The notes beneath the pieces were generated by a model. That model ran no database searches. It saw only the letters and a list, made by a program, of their open reading frames with translations, and was not told where the DNA came from. A stretch of 64,000 bases of DNA from Tropicibacter sp. Alg240-R139 (GTDB lineage Bacteria > Pseudomonadota > Alphaproteobacteria > Rhodobacterales > Rhodobacteraceae), in NCBI RefSeq assembly GCF_900537075.1, contig NZ_UNRA01000005.1, positions 205,535-269,534 on the forward strand, read 5' to 3'. A program made the translations under genes and the position numbers. The first letter of the stretch is position 1, and every line of letters starts with the position of its first letter. This document shows positions 46,815 through 55,817 of the stretch, piece after piece.

Positions 46815-48212
46815 TCAGACCTTGAATTGCTCATTGAACCCAATGGGCACGGCGTTCTTGCCGCGCTGGGCGTCAATCTGTGCGCGCGGCCAGCTGACTT
46901 GAACAACGGCGCCGCGATGTTCGGGGTGATCGGTTAGTGTCTGATAGGGGTCTGAGCCGTTGGCAAAGCTAAGCGACGCGCCGCTGCGTTCCAGCAGGGT
47001 TTTGGCGATGAACAAGCCCAGGCCCATTCCCTCATATTCGGGGCGCGACTTTTTCTCTGCATCCGATCGGCGACGGCGCATGAAAGGGTCGCCGATGCGG
47101 CCGATCATATGGGGTGAATACCCACGGCCGTCATCGGCAATGCGCACAACGATCTCGTCCTCGGTCCATTCGGATTCAACCCAGACGTTCGCACGTGAAA
47201 AATCTACTGCGTTCTGAATCAGATTACGCATGCCGTGAATAACCTCGGGTTTGCGCAGGATAGCGGGTTGCTGGAAGTCACCACCTTCACCAGGGCCCTC
47301 TTCGAAATGTACGGTCTTGCCGCGGTCCATATGTGGCTCTGCCGCCTCGTGGATCACGGTGCTGAGCGGGGCCTGCCGCAAGTGCAGGTCATCTTTGCCC
47401 GCGCGACCCATATCCCTCAAGATGTCGCGGCAGCGGTTCGCCTGCTCGCGGATCAGGGCAGCGTCCTCGCGCAGGTCTGGGCGGTCATCCAGCTCTTCTA
47501 TCAGTTCCGCGCTGGTGAGCTTGATTGTGGCCAGCGGCGTGCCCAGCTCATGTGCGGCGGCAGCAACCACGCCGCCCAGATCAGTCAGCTTCTGTTCGCG
47601 CGCCAGTGCCATATGAGTGGCGGATAACGCTTCGGACATCGACACGACCTCATCGCTGATCCTGTAGGAGTAGGCGCCAAGGAACACGATTGCGATGATG
47701 ATTGCGATCCAATTGCCGAACACAAAAATGTCAGGCACCCGCATGACAAACCCCATGTCCGTCCTGAGCGGTAGGTGAAACTGCGCCAGCAATGTAACCA
47801 ACACAATCGCGGTGCCGCCGATGATCAACGTAGATCGTAGACCCATAACATTGGCCGATATCGTAACGGGCCCCAAAAGGAGTAGGGCAAAGGGATTATG
47901 CAGCCCGCCGGTCAGATACAGCAAGAACGCGAGTTGCAGCAGATCAAACAGCACCATCAGGAAATTTTCAAACTCTGACAGGCGCTTGTTTTCGGGAAAG
48001 ACAAAGATCGCGGCAAGGTTTCCAACGACCGAGACACCGATGGCCAGATAGCACAGGCCAAGCTCAAGCCGCAGATCGTACATCTGCTGGGCGACGGTGA
48101 TTGCAGCAATCTGCCCGACGATGGCAACCCATCGCAGAACGATCAACGTCCGCAGGCGGATCCAGCTGCTGCGCTGTTGTCCGCGCCAAAGGCCCATGTT
48201 GGATTCCGTCAT
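46815..48212 (-). CDS. regB: RegB/PrrB redox sensor histidine kinase
   Basis: A 465-residue membrane histidine kinase of the RegB/PrrB family that controls photosynthesis, respiration, carbon and nitrogen genes by redox state. Six hydrophobic segments in residues 25-190 include the ubiquinone-binding heptapeptide GGLHNPF. The H-box is AAHELGTPLATIKL; the redox-active cysteine lies in ANRCRDILRDMG; N, G1 and G2 boxes are NLIQNAVDFS, VRIADDGRGY and YEGMGLGLFIAKTLL. Divergent from senC with 92 bases between. Confidence 0.95.
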   Translation of the reverse strand: MTESNMGLWRGQQRSSWIRLRTLIVLRWVAIVGQIAAITVAQQMYDLRLELGLCYLAIGVSVVGNLAAIFVFPENKRLSEFENFLMVLFDLLQLAFLLYLTGGLHNPFALLLLGPVTISANVMGLRSTLIIGGTAIVLVTLLAQFHLPLRTDMGFVMRVPDIFVFGNWIAIIIAIVFLGAYSYRISDEVVSMSEALSATHMALAREQKLTDLGGVVAAAAHELGTPLATIKLTSAELIEELDDRPDLREDAALIREQANRCRDILRDMGRAGKDDLHLRQAPLSTVIHEAAEPHMDRGKTVHFEEGPGEGGDFQQPAILRKPEVIHGMRNLIQNAVDFSRANVWVESEWTEDEIVVRIADDGRGYSPHMIGRIGDPFMRRRRSDAEKKSRPEYEGMGLGLFIAKTLLERSGASLSFANGSDPYQTLTDHPEHRGAVVQVSWPRAQIDAQRGKNAVPIGFNEQFKV

Positions 48213-48304
48213 TGGTCGATTATGTCCTGTTGCAACGGCTGGATATCTTGATAGGTGTCCGCGCCGAAACGATCAATATCCCTAGTGTCACAAGGTTTGC
48301 CACC

Positions 48305-48925
48305 ATGACCCGAATGTATGCCATTCTTGCCGCTGTTGTACTTGCCATCATCCTCGGCGGTGTCTGGCTGCTGACTTTGGGGGGACGGTCTGGCGATCAG
48401 TTTGCGCAGTGTCGTTCGACCCAGATCGCAGGTGGGGCAGGGGCGATTGGTGGGCCGTTCGAACTTTTGAATGCCAAGGGAGAGACGGTGACTGACAAGG
48501 ACGTCATTACGGAACCGACGCTGGTTTACTTTGGCTATACCTTCTGTCCTGACGTCTGCCCGCTAGATGTATCGCGCAACGCCGAAGCCGTGGATGTGCT
48601 GGCCGAACGCAGTCAGAGCGTGACGCCCGTCTTTGTTTCGATTGACCCCGACCGGGACACGCCCGAGGTTGTGGGTGACTATGCCTTTAACCTGCATGAA
48701 AAGATGATTGGCCTCACAGGCTCGGCTGAGCAGGTCAAGGCGGCGAGCAAGGCCTACAAAACCTACTACAAGGCCCAGGACAAGAGCGACGAATACTATC
48801 TCGTCGATCATTCTACCTTTACCTATCTGGTGCTGCCCGAGGTTGGGTTTGTGGAATTCTTCAAGCGCGATGAGACGCCTGAAGGTATGGCTGACAAGGT
48901 TGGCTGTTTCCTGGACGCCCTCTAA
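48305..48925 (+). CDS. senC: SenC/PrrC (Sco1-like) copper chaperone
   Basis: A 206-residue membrane-anchored thioredoxin-fold protein of the SCO1/SenC family needed for Cu delivery to cytochrome c oxidase and linked to RegB signalling. An N-terminal helix (MYAILAAVVLAIILGGVWLL) is followed by FGYTFCPDVCPLDVSRN with the CxxxC copper ligands, SIDPDRDTPEVV, and the third ligand histidine in YYLVDHSTFTYLV. The ATG at 48305 is used; upstream in-frame codons run into regB's promoter region. regA follows after about 90 bases. Confidence 0.94.
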   Translation: MTRMYAILAAVVLAIILGGVWLLTLGGRSGDQFAQCRSTQIAGGAGAIGGPFELLNAKGETVTDKDVITEPTLVYFGYTFCPDVCPLDVSRNAEAVDVLAERSQSVTPVFVSIDPDRDTPEVVGDYAFNLHEKMIGLTGSAEQVKAASKAYKTYYKAQDKSDEYYLVDHSTFTYLVLPEVGFVEFFKRDETPEGMADKVGCFLDAL

Positions 48926-49011
48926 TCAAGCATGTGTGTTTGACCTTTCCCAAGGTGACGGTCATATTCAGCCTAGGCAAGACATAACAAGACCAACGGA
49001 AAGTTCAGAGC

Positions 49012-49566
49012 ATGGCAGATATCCAGCAGCTTGAAATCGGACCGGATAAGTCCCTGTTGTTGGTGGACGATGACGAACCGTTTCTGCGCCGCCTTGCCAA
49101 AGCTATGGAAAAGCGTGGATTCGAGATTGAAACCGCTTCGTCTGTAGCGGCTGGCAGTGCAATCGCAACTGCGCGCCCGCCAGCCTATGCGGTGGTTGAC
49201 CTGAGGCTTGAGGACGGCAATGGCCTGGATGTCGTCGAAGTTCTACGCGAAAAACGCCCCGACAGTCGGGTTGTGGTTCTGACCGGATACGGCGCGATTG
49301 CTACTGCAGTTGCTGCGGTAAAGATTGGCGCGACGGACTACCTGTCCAAGCCTGCGGATGCCACCGACATCACCAACGCGTTGCTAGCGCAACCGGATGA
49401 GTTGCCACCGCCGCCGGAAAACCCGATGAGCGCGGACCGCGTGCGTTGGGAGCATATTCAGCGCGTTTATGAGCTGTGTGATCGTAACGTTAGTGAAACG
49501 GCCCGTCGTCTAAATATGCACCGCCGCACTTTGCAGCGTATTCTGGCCAAACGCAGTCCACGGTAA
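49012..49566 (+). CDS. regA: RegA/PrrA response regulator
   Basis: A 184-residue RegA response regulator. The receiver has the acidic pocket LLVDDDEPFLRR, the phosphoacceptor aspartate in AVVDLRLEDGNGLD, TGYGAIATAV and the lysine in LSKPAD. A proline-rich linker (LPPPPENP) precedes the C-terminal Fis-type helix-turn-helix with RNVSETARRLNMHRRTLQRIL. It is the cognate regulator of RegB; the regB-senC-regA arrangement is the Rhodobacterales standard. Confidence 0.96.
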   Translation: MADIQQLEIGPDKSLLLVDDDEPFLRRLAKAMEKRGFEIETASSVAAGSAIATARPPAYAVVDLRLEDGNGLDVVEVLREKRPDSRVVVLTGYGAIATAVAAVKIGATDYLSKPADATDITNALLAQPDELPPPPENPMSADRVRWEHIQRVYELCDRNVSETARRLNMHRRTLQRILAKRSPR

Positions 49567-49576
49567 AAGGTTACCT

Positions 49577-50779
49577 ATGTCGGAAGAAGAGCTGGATTTA
49601 AATAACCCCAATGTCCAGCCGCTGCCCGAAGGGGGCTGGTCCGAACGGATAGTGACCCTGTCGGATGCTGTAGTTGTCCCCCCGGACGAAAGCGCTTTTG
49701 TTCAGCCCGCGGGTATTCTGAGCAGCGATGGCGCTTATTGTCCCGAAGGTGCGCTCTGGCGCAAGTTCCGGCCGCTGACCACGGAACCAGCGATGCCAAA
49801 GAAGAAACCGACCAAACTATCGGGGCGGTGGCTGTGGGGTGGAGTACTATGGGCTCACTTTGGTCACTTTCTGGTGGAAAGCACGGCCCGCTTGTGGGCG
49901 CTGGATCACATCGATGGGCCAATTGATGGCATCCTGTTCATGCCAAAGCGGCCCAAGGTTGGCGATGCGGTGCGCGGATTTCATCGCGCTTTCATCGATT
50001 TGATGGCACCTGGCATGCCGATCCGGGTGACAACTGACCCAACCATGGTTGATGAGCTGATTGTTCCGGGGCAGGGGTTCGGGCTGGGTAAGATCACCGA
50101 GGGAACTCAGAAATTCCGCGATGCGATTCACAACCGGTTTGCAAGTGAAATAGAACCTGACGGGGCGAGCAAGATTTACATATCACGCTCGGCACTTGGG
50201 GTCGGCAAGGGCGGTCTGTTGGGTGAAGAGCGACTGGAAGATTTGCTGATCAAGCAGGGATACGACATTTTCCACCCGGAAAAATATGACCTGAAAACCC
50301 AGCTAGCGCGCTATAAAGCGGCCAAGCATGTGGTCGCGGCAGATGGCTCGGCGCTGCATCTTTTTGCAATGGTGGGCCAACCGGATCAAAAAGTCGCCAT
50401 GATCCTGCGCCGCAAGGCGGGCGCCAACAACTTACTCGCCGCCAATGTGGAACATTTCACGGGGTCAGAACCGATTATCATCGATGCACTGCACACGGAA
50501 TGGGTGCGTTCCACCAAGGGTAAGTCAAACCGGCAGTCGTTTGGCGAGCTGAACCACAAGATTATTGGCCGCACCCTGGCAGATGAAGGATTCGTTGACC
50601 CCGGTGTTGATTGGGAACCCCTGACTGACAAGCAGCGCAAGAAACTGTTTTTGGACAAGGGATTGGGGGATACCGGCGAATTTGTTGAATCGCCCGAATA
50701 TGCTCAACGCCGAATTCGTCGTGTGCGTCAGGAGCGCCGCGCCCGCAGGGCGGCGCGAGAGGCGGTTCAATCCAGTTGA
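49577..50779 (+). CDS. GT61 (DUF563) family glycosyltransferase
   Basis: A 400-residue protein matching the DUF563/glycosyltransferase 61 family: GGVLWAHFGHFLVESTARLWAL near residue 95, FHRAFIDLMAPG, then KIYISRSALGVGKGGLLGEERLEDLLIKQGYDIFHPE in pieces and HVVAADGSALHLFAMV near residue 255. No membrane helix is seen. The C-terminal 50 residues are arginine-rich. It begins ten bases after regA, so it is probably co-transcribed with it. Sugar donor and acceptor unknown. Confidence 0.8.
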   Translation: MSEEELDLNNPNVQPLPEGGWSERIVTLSDAVVVPPDESAFVQPAGILSSDGAYCPEGALWRKFRPLTTEPAMPKKKPTKLSGRWLWGGVLWAHFGHFLVESTARLWALDHIDGPIDGILFMPKRPKVGDAVRGFHRAFIDLMAPGMPIRVTTDPTMVDELIVPGQGFGLGKITEGTQKFRDAIHNRFASEIEPDGASKIYISRSALGVGKGGLLGEERLEDLLIKQGYDIFHPEKYDLKTQLARYKAAKHVVAADGSALHLFAMVGQPDQKVAMILRRKAGANNLLAANVEHFTGSEPIIIDALHTEWVRSTKGKSNRQSFGELNHKIIGRTLADEGFVDPGVDWEPLTDKQRKKLFLDKGLGDTGEFVESPEYAQRRIRRVRQERRARRAAREAVQSS

Positions 50780-51363
50780 GACATCAGTTCGCCATGTCGT
50801 GCCGAAAAGTCGGCGCGTACCTCGGTTGGGGGACGCAAAGCGATACTTAGTCCTTCGATCACTGTGCGATCCGGGCGACCAAAGAACTTGCTTGCTTCGG
50901 TCTCAGAGAAGCCAGCGATTTGGGTGGCTTCCATCCAGGCACTGATGCGGTCTGCCTTTTTGATTTGACGTTTGACCGTCGAGGGGATCACTGCGGGTAA
51001 ACCAAATCGGATGTGAATGGCAGCAGTCAGCCTGTCGTCTAGTTCACCATACCCTGTCCCAATGGCGGCTTTCACAGGTGAAATCATGTCGCCGATCACA
51101 TATTCGGGGGCGTCATGCAGCAGTGCTGCCAGTCTCCATTTGGGTGGTGTTTTGGGGGCAATGCGACCAAACAGATCTTCGACCAGAAGCGAATGTTCGG
51201 CCACGGAATATGCAAAATCCCCAATGGTTTGCCCGTTCCAGCGTGCGACAAACGCCAACCCGTGCGCGATGTCCTCGATCTCGATGTCGAACGGGGTTGG
51301 GTCGAGCAAATCCAGTCTGCGCCCCGATAACATTCGCTGCCATGCTCTTGGTTGTGTTGCCAT
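50767..51363 (-). CDS. HD-domain phosphohydrolase (YfbR-like)
   Basis: A 198-residue HD-superfamily protein. Metal ligands are the histidine in YSVAEHSLLVEDL, the HD pair in LLHDAPEYVIGDMISPVK, and a later aspartate near LDDRLTAAI. The pattern resembles YfbR 5'-deoxynucleotidases, though substrate identity is inferred. The start MATQPRAWQRML (51363) is used; an ORF start nine codons earlier is less plausible. Convergent with the GT61 gene, overlapping it by 13 bases. Confidence 0.85.
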   Translation of the reverse strand: MATQPRAWQRMLSGRRLDLLDPTPFDIEIEDIAHGLAFVARWNGQTIGDFAYSVAEHSLLVEDLFGRIAPKTPPKWRLAALLHDAPEYVIGDMISPVKAAIGTGYGELDDRLTAAIHIRFGLPAVIPSTVKRQIKKADRISAWMEATQIAGFSETEASKFFGRPDRTVIEGLSIALRPPTEVRADFSARHGELMSQLD

Positions 51364-51571
51364 GCTGCCACACCCCTGTTTCCGCGCCATGTTTTCGCCA
51401 CATTTCGGGCGCAGCCTGATCTTATCTGATCACATGCTGCCAACATTAAGTTGAAATCCCGTGCTTTGTAATGGGACGGCATGATCACGATATCAAGTGC
51501 TGAGGGGGGTGCGTTTCTTTCCTCCCGGCGCGCCCCTCTCAGACTGAAACCTTTACTGAAAGGAGCTTGTT

Positions 51572-51886
51572 ATGTTCAAGCGTCTGTTAGGATATGCCCT
51601 TGCCTTTGGCATGGCCGCCACGGCCCCGCCTGCTGTTGCCGCCTCTTGCGGGATGCGCGACGCCTTAGTCGAGCAACTGACCAAAAAGTATTCGGAAACA
51701 CTTACAGTCGGTGGCTTGCAAAAGGTGAACGGCGCGCAATCCGTGATGGAGATCTGGTCATCCAGCGAAACAGGTACCTTTACCGTGCTGTTGACCCATG
51801 CCAACGGAACCAGCTGCATCATCGCGGCGGGAACCGATTTCTTCGAGGCCGTGCCCAAAGTCACGGTTGAGGGGACAAGCAGTTGA
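51572..51886 (+). CDS. Small secreted protein of unknown function
   Basis: A 104-residue protein with a clear Sec signal (MFKRLLGYALAFGMAATAPPAVAA, cleavage after AVA). The mature 80 residues carry two cysteines (ASCGMRD and TSCIIAAG) that could form a disulfide, and a beta-rich pattern (VMEIWSSSETGTFTVLLTHANG). I do not recognise a named domain. SD AAAGGAG precedes the ATG. It lies just upstream of the ahcY leader on the same strand but has a separate gap of 147 bases. Confidence 0.75.
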   Translation: MFKRLLGYALAFGMAATAPPAVAASCGMRDALVEQLTKKYSETLTVGGLQKVNGAQSVMEIWSSSETGTFTVLLTHANGTSCIIAAGTDFFEAVPKVTVEGTSS

Positions 51887-51938
51887 GCTGAAAACAGCCA
51901 TTTTGCAGGTAACCCAAGCCAGAACGAGTCTATTTGGC

Positions 51939-52027
51939 TCCACCCATTCCGGCGTGAAGGGTCATGTGCGTTGCCACTTTGATTGATGAATGTTAGTGGC
52001 AGGCAAATTGATCTAACCGGAATGGAG
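51939..52027 (+). promoter_or_regulatory. Riboswitch-like structured leader of ahcY
   Basis: CCATTCCGG (51944-51952) is exactly complementary to CCGGAATGG (52017-52025), which overlaps the ahcY ribosome-binding GGAG (52024-52027). Between them TGCCACT (51972-51978) pairs with AGTGGCA (51995-52001). CAC (51941-51943) can also pair with GTG (51954-51956), so the 5' segment would sit in a hairpin loop and the long pairing would be a pseudoknot. This is the logic of the SAM/SAH riboswitches of Rhodobacterales, and the short motif TTCCGGCGTGA recalls that class, but class membership is not established here. Confidence 0.5.
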
Positions 52028-52033
52028 CACATG

Positions 52034-53422
52034 ATGGCCGGGGACTATATCGTCAAAGACATTTCATTGGCCGAGTTCGGTCGCAAAGAACTGGATATCG
52101 CCGAAACCGAAATGCCGGGCCTGATGTCCCTGCGTTCGGAATATGGTGCGAGCAAGCCGCTAGCTGGAGCGCGCATTGTTGGCTCGCTGCATATGACCAT
52201 CCAGACCGCTGTTCTGATCGAAACACTGGTGGCCCTGGGTGCGGATGTGCGTTGGGCGTCGTGCAACATTTTCTCGACACAAGACCATGCTGCCGCAGCA
52301 ATCGCCGCAGCTGATGTTCCAGTTTTCGCCATCAAAGGCCAGACGCTGGAAGAGCACTGGGATTACCTGGACAAATCTTTCCTCTTTGAAGATGGCCCGA
52401 ACATGATCCTGGACGATGGCGGCGACGCGACTCTGTACATTTTGCTGGGTGCGCGTGCCGAATCCGGCGAAGACGTCATTGCTGTTCCAACCTCGGAAGA
52501 GGAAGTGGCGATCAAAGCTCAGATCAAGAAGCGCATGGCAGCAAGCCCCGGTTGGTTCACCAAGATGCGTGACCAGATCCAAGGCGTGTCCGAGGAAACA
52601 ACCACCGGCGTGAACCGCCTGTATCAGCTGGTGAAGGAAGGCCAACTGCCGTTCCCCGCGATCAACGTGAACGACAGCGTGACCAAGTCGAAGTTCGACA
52701 ACAAATACGGCTGTAAGGAATCGCTGGTCGACGGCATCCGCCGCGCCACCGACACCATGTTGGCCGGTAAGGTTGCCGTGGTCTGTGGTTATGGCGATGT
52801 CGGCAAAGGTTCGGCCGCATCGCTGGCAGGTGCCGGTGCTCGTGTGAAAGTGACCGAGGTCGACCCGATCTGCGCCCTGCAAGCCGCTATGGACGGGTTC
52901 GAAGTCACCCTGCTGGAAGACGAAGTTGCCACCGCTGACGTGTTCATCACCACCACCGGAAACAAGGACGTGATCCGCATCGAGCATATGCGCGAGATGA
53001 AGGACATGGCCATCGTTGGCAACATCGGCCATTTCGACAACGAAATTCAGGTCGCCGCGCTGAAGAATCACAAGTGGACCAACATCAAGGAACAGGTGGA
53101 CATGATCGAGATGCCTTCGGGCAACCGACTGATCCTGCTGTCTGAGGGCCGTCTTCTGAACCTGGGCAACGCCACTGGCCACCCTTCGTTTGTGATGTCG
53201 GCCTCGTTCACCAACCAGGTGCTGGCTCAGATCGAGCTGTTCACCAAGGGTGACGAGTACAACAACGACGTCTACATCCTGCCCAAGCATCTGGATGAAA
53301 AGGTCGCGCGTCTGCACCTGGACCGGATCGGCGTGAAGCTGACCAAGATGGACAACGAGCAGGCGGCGTATATCGGTGTGAGCCCGGAAGGCCCCTACAA
53401 GCCCGAGCACTACCGCTACTAA
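52034..53422 (+). CDS. ahcY: S-adenosylhomocysteinase
   Basis: AhcY (462 aa) reversibly hydrolyses S-adenosylhomocysteine to adenosine and homocysteine, removing the product inhibitor of methyltransferases. Motifs: [32 protein letters not shown], the NAD-binding [13 protein letters not shown], catalytic lysine/aspartate region [13 protein letters not shown], and the C-terminal [11 protein letters not shown] ending KPEHYRY. The ATG at 52034 has GGAG at a six-base spacing; an ORF start 17 codons upstream would begin inside the structured leader. Confidence 0.97.
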   Translation: MAGDYIVKDISLAEFGRKELDIAETEMPGLMSLRSEYGASKPLAGARIVGSLHMTIQTAVLIETLVALGADVRWASCNIFSTQDHAAAAIAAADVPVFAIKGQTLEEHWDYLDKSFLFEDGPNMILDDGGDATLYILLGARAESGEDVIAVPTSEEEVAIKAQIKKRMAASPGWFTKMRDQIQGVSEETTTGVNRLYQLVKEGQLPFPAINVNDSVTKSKFDNKYGCKESLVDGIRRATDTMLAGKVAVVCGYGDVGKGSAASLAGAGARVKVTEVDPICALQAAMDGFEVTLLEDEVATADVFITTTGNKDVIRIEHMREMKDMAIVGNIGHFDNEIQVAALKNHKWTNIKEQVDMIEMPSGNRLILLSEGRLLNLGNATGHPSFVMSASFTNQVLAQIELFTKGDEYNNDVYILPKHLDEKVARLHLDRIGVKLTKMDNEQAAYIGVSPEGPYKPEHYRY

Positions 53423-53438
53423 GTACCAGGAAAGTTAG

Positions 53439-53470
53439 AAAATGCCGTCAGAGAAGTCTGGCGGCATTTT
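53439..53470 (+). terminator. Intrinsic terminator after ahcY
   Basis: AAAATGCCG (53439-53447) pairs with CGGCATTTT (53462-53470), and inside CAGA pairs with TCTG, giving a long hairpin ending in a T run, 17 bases after the ahcY stop. Confidence 0.88.
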
Positions 53471-53565
53471 TCGTTTCACGGGGTGCTCCCGCGCGAACCG
53501 AAACTGCCTGCGGCACCACCAATCCCCTTGGGCCTAGCGCCGAGCCCCTACGGGTCACGGCGTGG

Positions 53566-54216
53566 TCACGCAGATAAGCTGGGCATGTGGTCGCCGCGAC
53601 CAGATGGCGTCAGGTCGAGTAGGTTCCACAATGGCCAGAGCGCATCTATGTGCCGGGGATGCCAGTCGCTGGGGGCATAGAACATTTCAGACCCCCAAAA
53701 ATGGCGGATTTCGTCGCCGTTCCTGACAAAGACATTCAGCATCGGCAGCTGGTCGCCGTCCGGGCTTTGGGCCAGGTAGTCGGTTTGGTAACTGGTGCCG
53801 TCGGCCGACAGCAGGGGTAGGGTCTGCCACGCCATCTGATCGCATAGGGAAGACAAGCGCTTGGGCGAACTCTCGGCGATCACTGCCACGGCCATGCGTT
53901 TGGCGATGTGGCTTATCTGTCCAGTCATCCCGTCCAGAAACGCCGAACACATTGGACACGGTCCCGTTGCTTTGGGCCCATACATAAGCGAATAGATCGC
54001 CAGTGTATCGTGGTCGCCAAAAAGCGTAGAGATGGGCTGCCGTGTGCCATCCAAACACCGGAAGGCGTAATCGGTGGGGATCACTCCGCCCATGGGCAAT
54101 GCTCGGCGTTTGGCTGCGACCTTTTCGATTTGGCTGCGAAGATCAATCTCGGCCTGCAAGAGCGCCTCGCGTGCGGCGCGATAATCCCGGCTTTCGTTTG
54201 GGAATTGAAGGGTCAT
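53566..54216 (-). CDS. DUF899 family thioredoxin-like protein
   Basis: A 216-residue DUF899 protein: LPMGGVIPTDYAF, the LFGDHDTLAIYSLMYGP strand and the CPMCSAFLDGM segment (a CxxC in thioredoxin-like position), then SPDGDQLPMLNVFVRNGDEIRHFWGSEM in blocks and SGRGDHMPSL near the end. The family is uncharacterised but has a thioredoxin fold. The ATG at 54216 follows GGAGAG; a frame extension of 32 residues has no homology. Convergent with ahcY. Confidence 0.85.
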   Translation of the reverse strand: MTLQFPNESRDYRAAREALLQAEIDLRSQIEKVAAKRRALPMGGVIPTDYAFRCLDGTRQPISTLFGDHDTLAIYSLMYGPKATGPCPMCSAFLDGMTGQISHIAKRMAVAVIAESSPKRLSSLCDQMAWQTLPLLSADGTSYQTDYLAQSPDGDQLPMLNVFVRNGDEIRHFWGSEMFYAPSDWHPRHIDALWPLWNLLDLTPSGRGDHMPSLSA

Positions 54217-54402
54217 GGAATCTCTCCTTTGTTTAACGCAATTGTTAAATACTGAGATTGAAAATGCAAGCACCCGACGGTTTTCGCCAATTAGGGGGAA
54301 GAAACCAGCCAAAATTTCCCTTTGTCACGCAAAAAACACCGTCTAGGCTCGTCTTCGGTGATCACATCACCGTTTGGCACTCACACTCTTAGGAGAACAC
54401 AC

Positions 54403-54744
54403 ATGGGCAAACGCGACGATCTGATCGCTCAATACGCCGACGATCTGAAAAACAAATGCGGCATGAATGCCGACATGGACCTGCTGACCAAAGTCACAAT
54501 TGGTTGTGGTCCGGCGATATATGATGCGGATGCGTCGACAGTTGCGGCCACTCAGGAAAGCGAACTGGATACGGTCAAGAACAACTTTCTGATTAAGAAG
54601 CTGGGCCTGGCGGATGGTCCAGAGCTGATGGAAGCGATCAACAAAGTGATCGAGGTATACGGCAAGTCCGAGCGAAACAAATATCGCGCGGTTGTTTATT
54701 ATATGCTGACCAAGCATTTCGGCAAGGAATCCGTCTACGGTTGA
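54403..54744 (+). CDS. DUF2853 family protein
   Basis: A 113-residue small helical protein of the DUF2853 family: MGKRDDLIAQYADDLKNKC, the CGPAIYDADASTVAATQESEL segment and the C-terminal YRAVVYYMLTKHFGKE. No signal peptide or catalytic motif. AGGAG lies ten bases before the ATG at 54403, which decides against the longer reading frame upstream. Function unknown. Confidence 0.85.
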   Translation: MGKRDDLIAQYADDLKNKCGMNADMDLLTKVTIGCGPAIYDADASTVAATQESELDTVKNNFLIKKLGLADGPELMEAINKVIEVYGKSERNKYRAVVYYMLTKHFGKESVYG

Positions 54745-54768
54745 CCCTGTTGAAATATCAGATTGGAG

Positions 54769-54798
54769 CGTCCGCAAATTGCGGGCGTTTCGCATTTT
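54769..54798 (+). terminator. Probable terminator after the DUF2853 gene
   Basis: CGTCCGCAA and TTGCGGGCG (with one G-T pair) form a compact hairpin around 54769-54787, followed by TTTCGCATTTT. The loop is short, but the stem and T-rich flank suit an intrinsic terminator. Confidence 0.6.
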
Positions 54799-54925
54799 AG
54801 ACGTATCTTCAAGGCTTTGCGTTTGTACGATGTTACGGAATGGTCCATAAAGGGCATATCCAGACCAGGACGGTCAGGACCTCGAATTTCATACGCGTGT
54901 GGTGACTTGGGAGCACGCGGGGTGG

Positions 54926-54961
54926 GGGAGGGTTCTGCATCGTCAGAGCCCTCCCTTTTTT
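54926..54961 (+). terminator. Strong intrinsic terminator with no assigned gene
   Basis: GGGAGGGTTCTG (54926-54937) pairs perfectly with CAGAGCCCTCCC (54944-54955) and is followed by six Ts, whose last bases overlap the stop of the convergent DUF1761 gene. No convincing protein gene lies between it and the preceding terminator, so it may end a small RNA or serve as a back-up terminator. Confidence 0.85.
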
Positions 54962-55355
54962 AAAGCAAGGTCAAAATGAGACCCATGAGCGCACAGGAAA
55001 GTGTGGCGTAACCGCCGTCGATCAGTGTCAGAATAGGCGAGCGGATAGCATATAAGTTGTTGATGCCAATCCAAGGTGCAATGAACAATAGCCCGATCCC
55101 GGCCCCGGTGGTTGCGCCTTGGGGCATCGATGTCACGCCTGTGAGCTGGAACACATAGTTCAGGGCAGCCGAAACGATCAACAACAAAACAAAACTTGAT
55201 GCAAAGACCTTGAGCGACATGCTGCTCTGCGGATCACCTTCAGCATTTAGGGGCAGGCGGGCCGCCACTTTCCAGCGGTCGGCGAACGCCATGTACCACA
55301 GTGACCCAAGGATAAAGGCCGCTAGGGCGGCGGCAAAAATGCTGAGTGGGTCCAA
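54960..55355 (-). CDS. DUF1761 family membrane protein
   Basis: A 131-residue membrane protein with four hydrophobic segments: SIFAAALAAFILGSLWYMAF, SLKVFASSFVLLLIVSAALNYVF, TGAGIGLLFIAPWIGINNLY and LIDGGYATLSCALMGLIL. The N-terminal LGSLWYM pattern and the central layout match DUF1761. Function unknown. The stop codon overlaps the T run of the upstream-facing terminator. Confidence 0.82.
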   Translation of the reverse strand: MDPLSIFAAALAAFILGSLWYMAFADRWKVAARLPLNAEGDPQSSMSLKVFASSFVLLLIVSAALNYVFQLTGVTSMPQGATTGAGIGLLFIAPWIGINNLYAIRSPILTLIDGGYATLSCALMGLILTLL

Positions 55356-55394
55356 GGCGCTCTCCCGTATTGTTCTTGCGGCAACACTGACTGA

Positions 55395-55817
55395 TCAATC
55401 CGGGTTTGTATTCCCCAAGCCGCAGATCACCTGCCACTCGCTTTCCGTGACGGGTTGCACAGACAAGCGCGAGTTCCTGACCAGTATCATTTCATCTAGC
55501 CGCCCATCGGCTTTGATCTGATCCAGCGACACCGGAATTTGAAAACCACGAATGGCCTTGATGTCCACGCACTCCCAGCGGTCGTCATCGGTGGTGGAAT
55601 CGGGGTGTGTTTCGGCGCAGATCTCGACGATACCGACAACGGATTTTTCTTTTTGCGAGTGGTAGAAGAAACCGCGATCGCCCAGCTTCATCTCGCGCAT
55701 GAAATTTCGCGCCTGATAGTTACGCACGCCATCCCATTCTTCACCCGCGTCAGCCTTGGCGACTTGGTCGTCCCAGCTCCAGGTTGAGGGTTCGGATTTG
55801 AACAGCCAGAACGCCAT
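55395..55817 (-). CDS. EVE-domain protein
   Basis: A 140-residue single EVE-domain protein (PUA-like fold, proposed to bind modified bases in DNA or RNA): AFWLFKSEPSTWSWDDQ, WDGVRNYQARNFMREMKLGDRGFFYHS in two pieces, then VGIVEICAETHPDSTT and MILVRNSRLSVQPVTESEW. The ATG at 55817 shares a base with the stop of the upstream YciI-like gene (TGATG), indicating coupled translation. Biological target unknown. Confidence 0.9.
   Translation of the reverse strand: MAFWLFKSEPSTWSWDDQVAKADAGEEWDGVRNYQARNFMREMKLGDRGFFYHSQKEKSVVGIVEICAETHPDSTTDDDRWECVDIKAIRGFQIPVSLDQIKADGRLDEMILVRNSRLSVQPVTESEWQVICGLGNTNPD

Noticed and set aside
51887..51938. A further stem (AGCCA/TGGCT, 51917-51939) as part of the ahcY leader
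   Set aside because: Only five base pairs with a 13-base loop and it competes with the better-supported pairing; not needed for the proposed structure.
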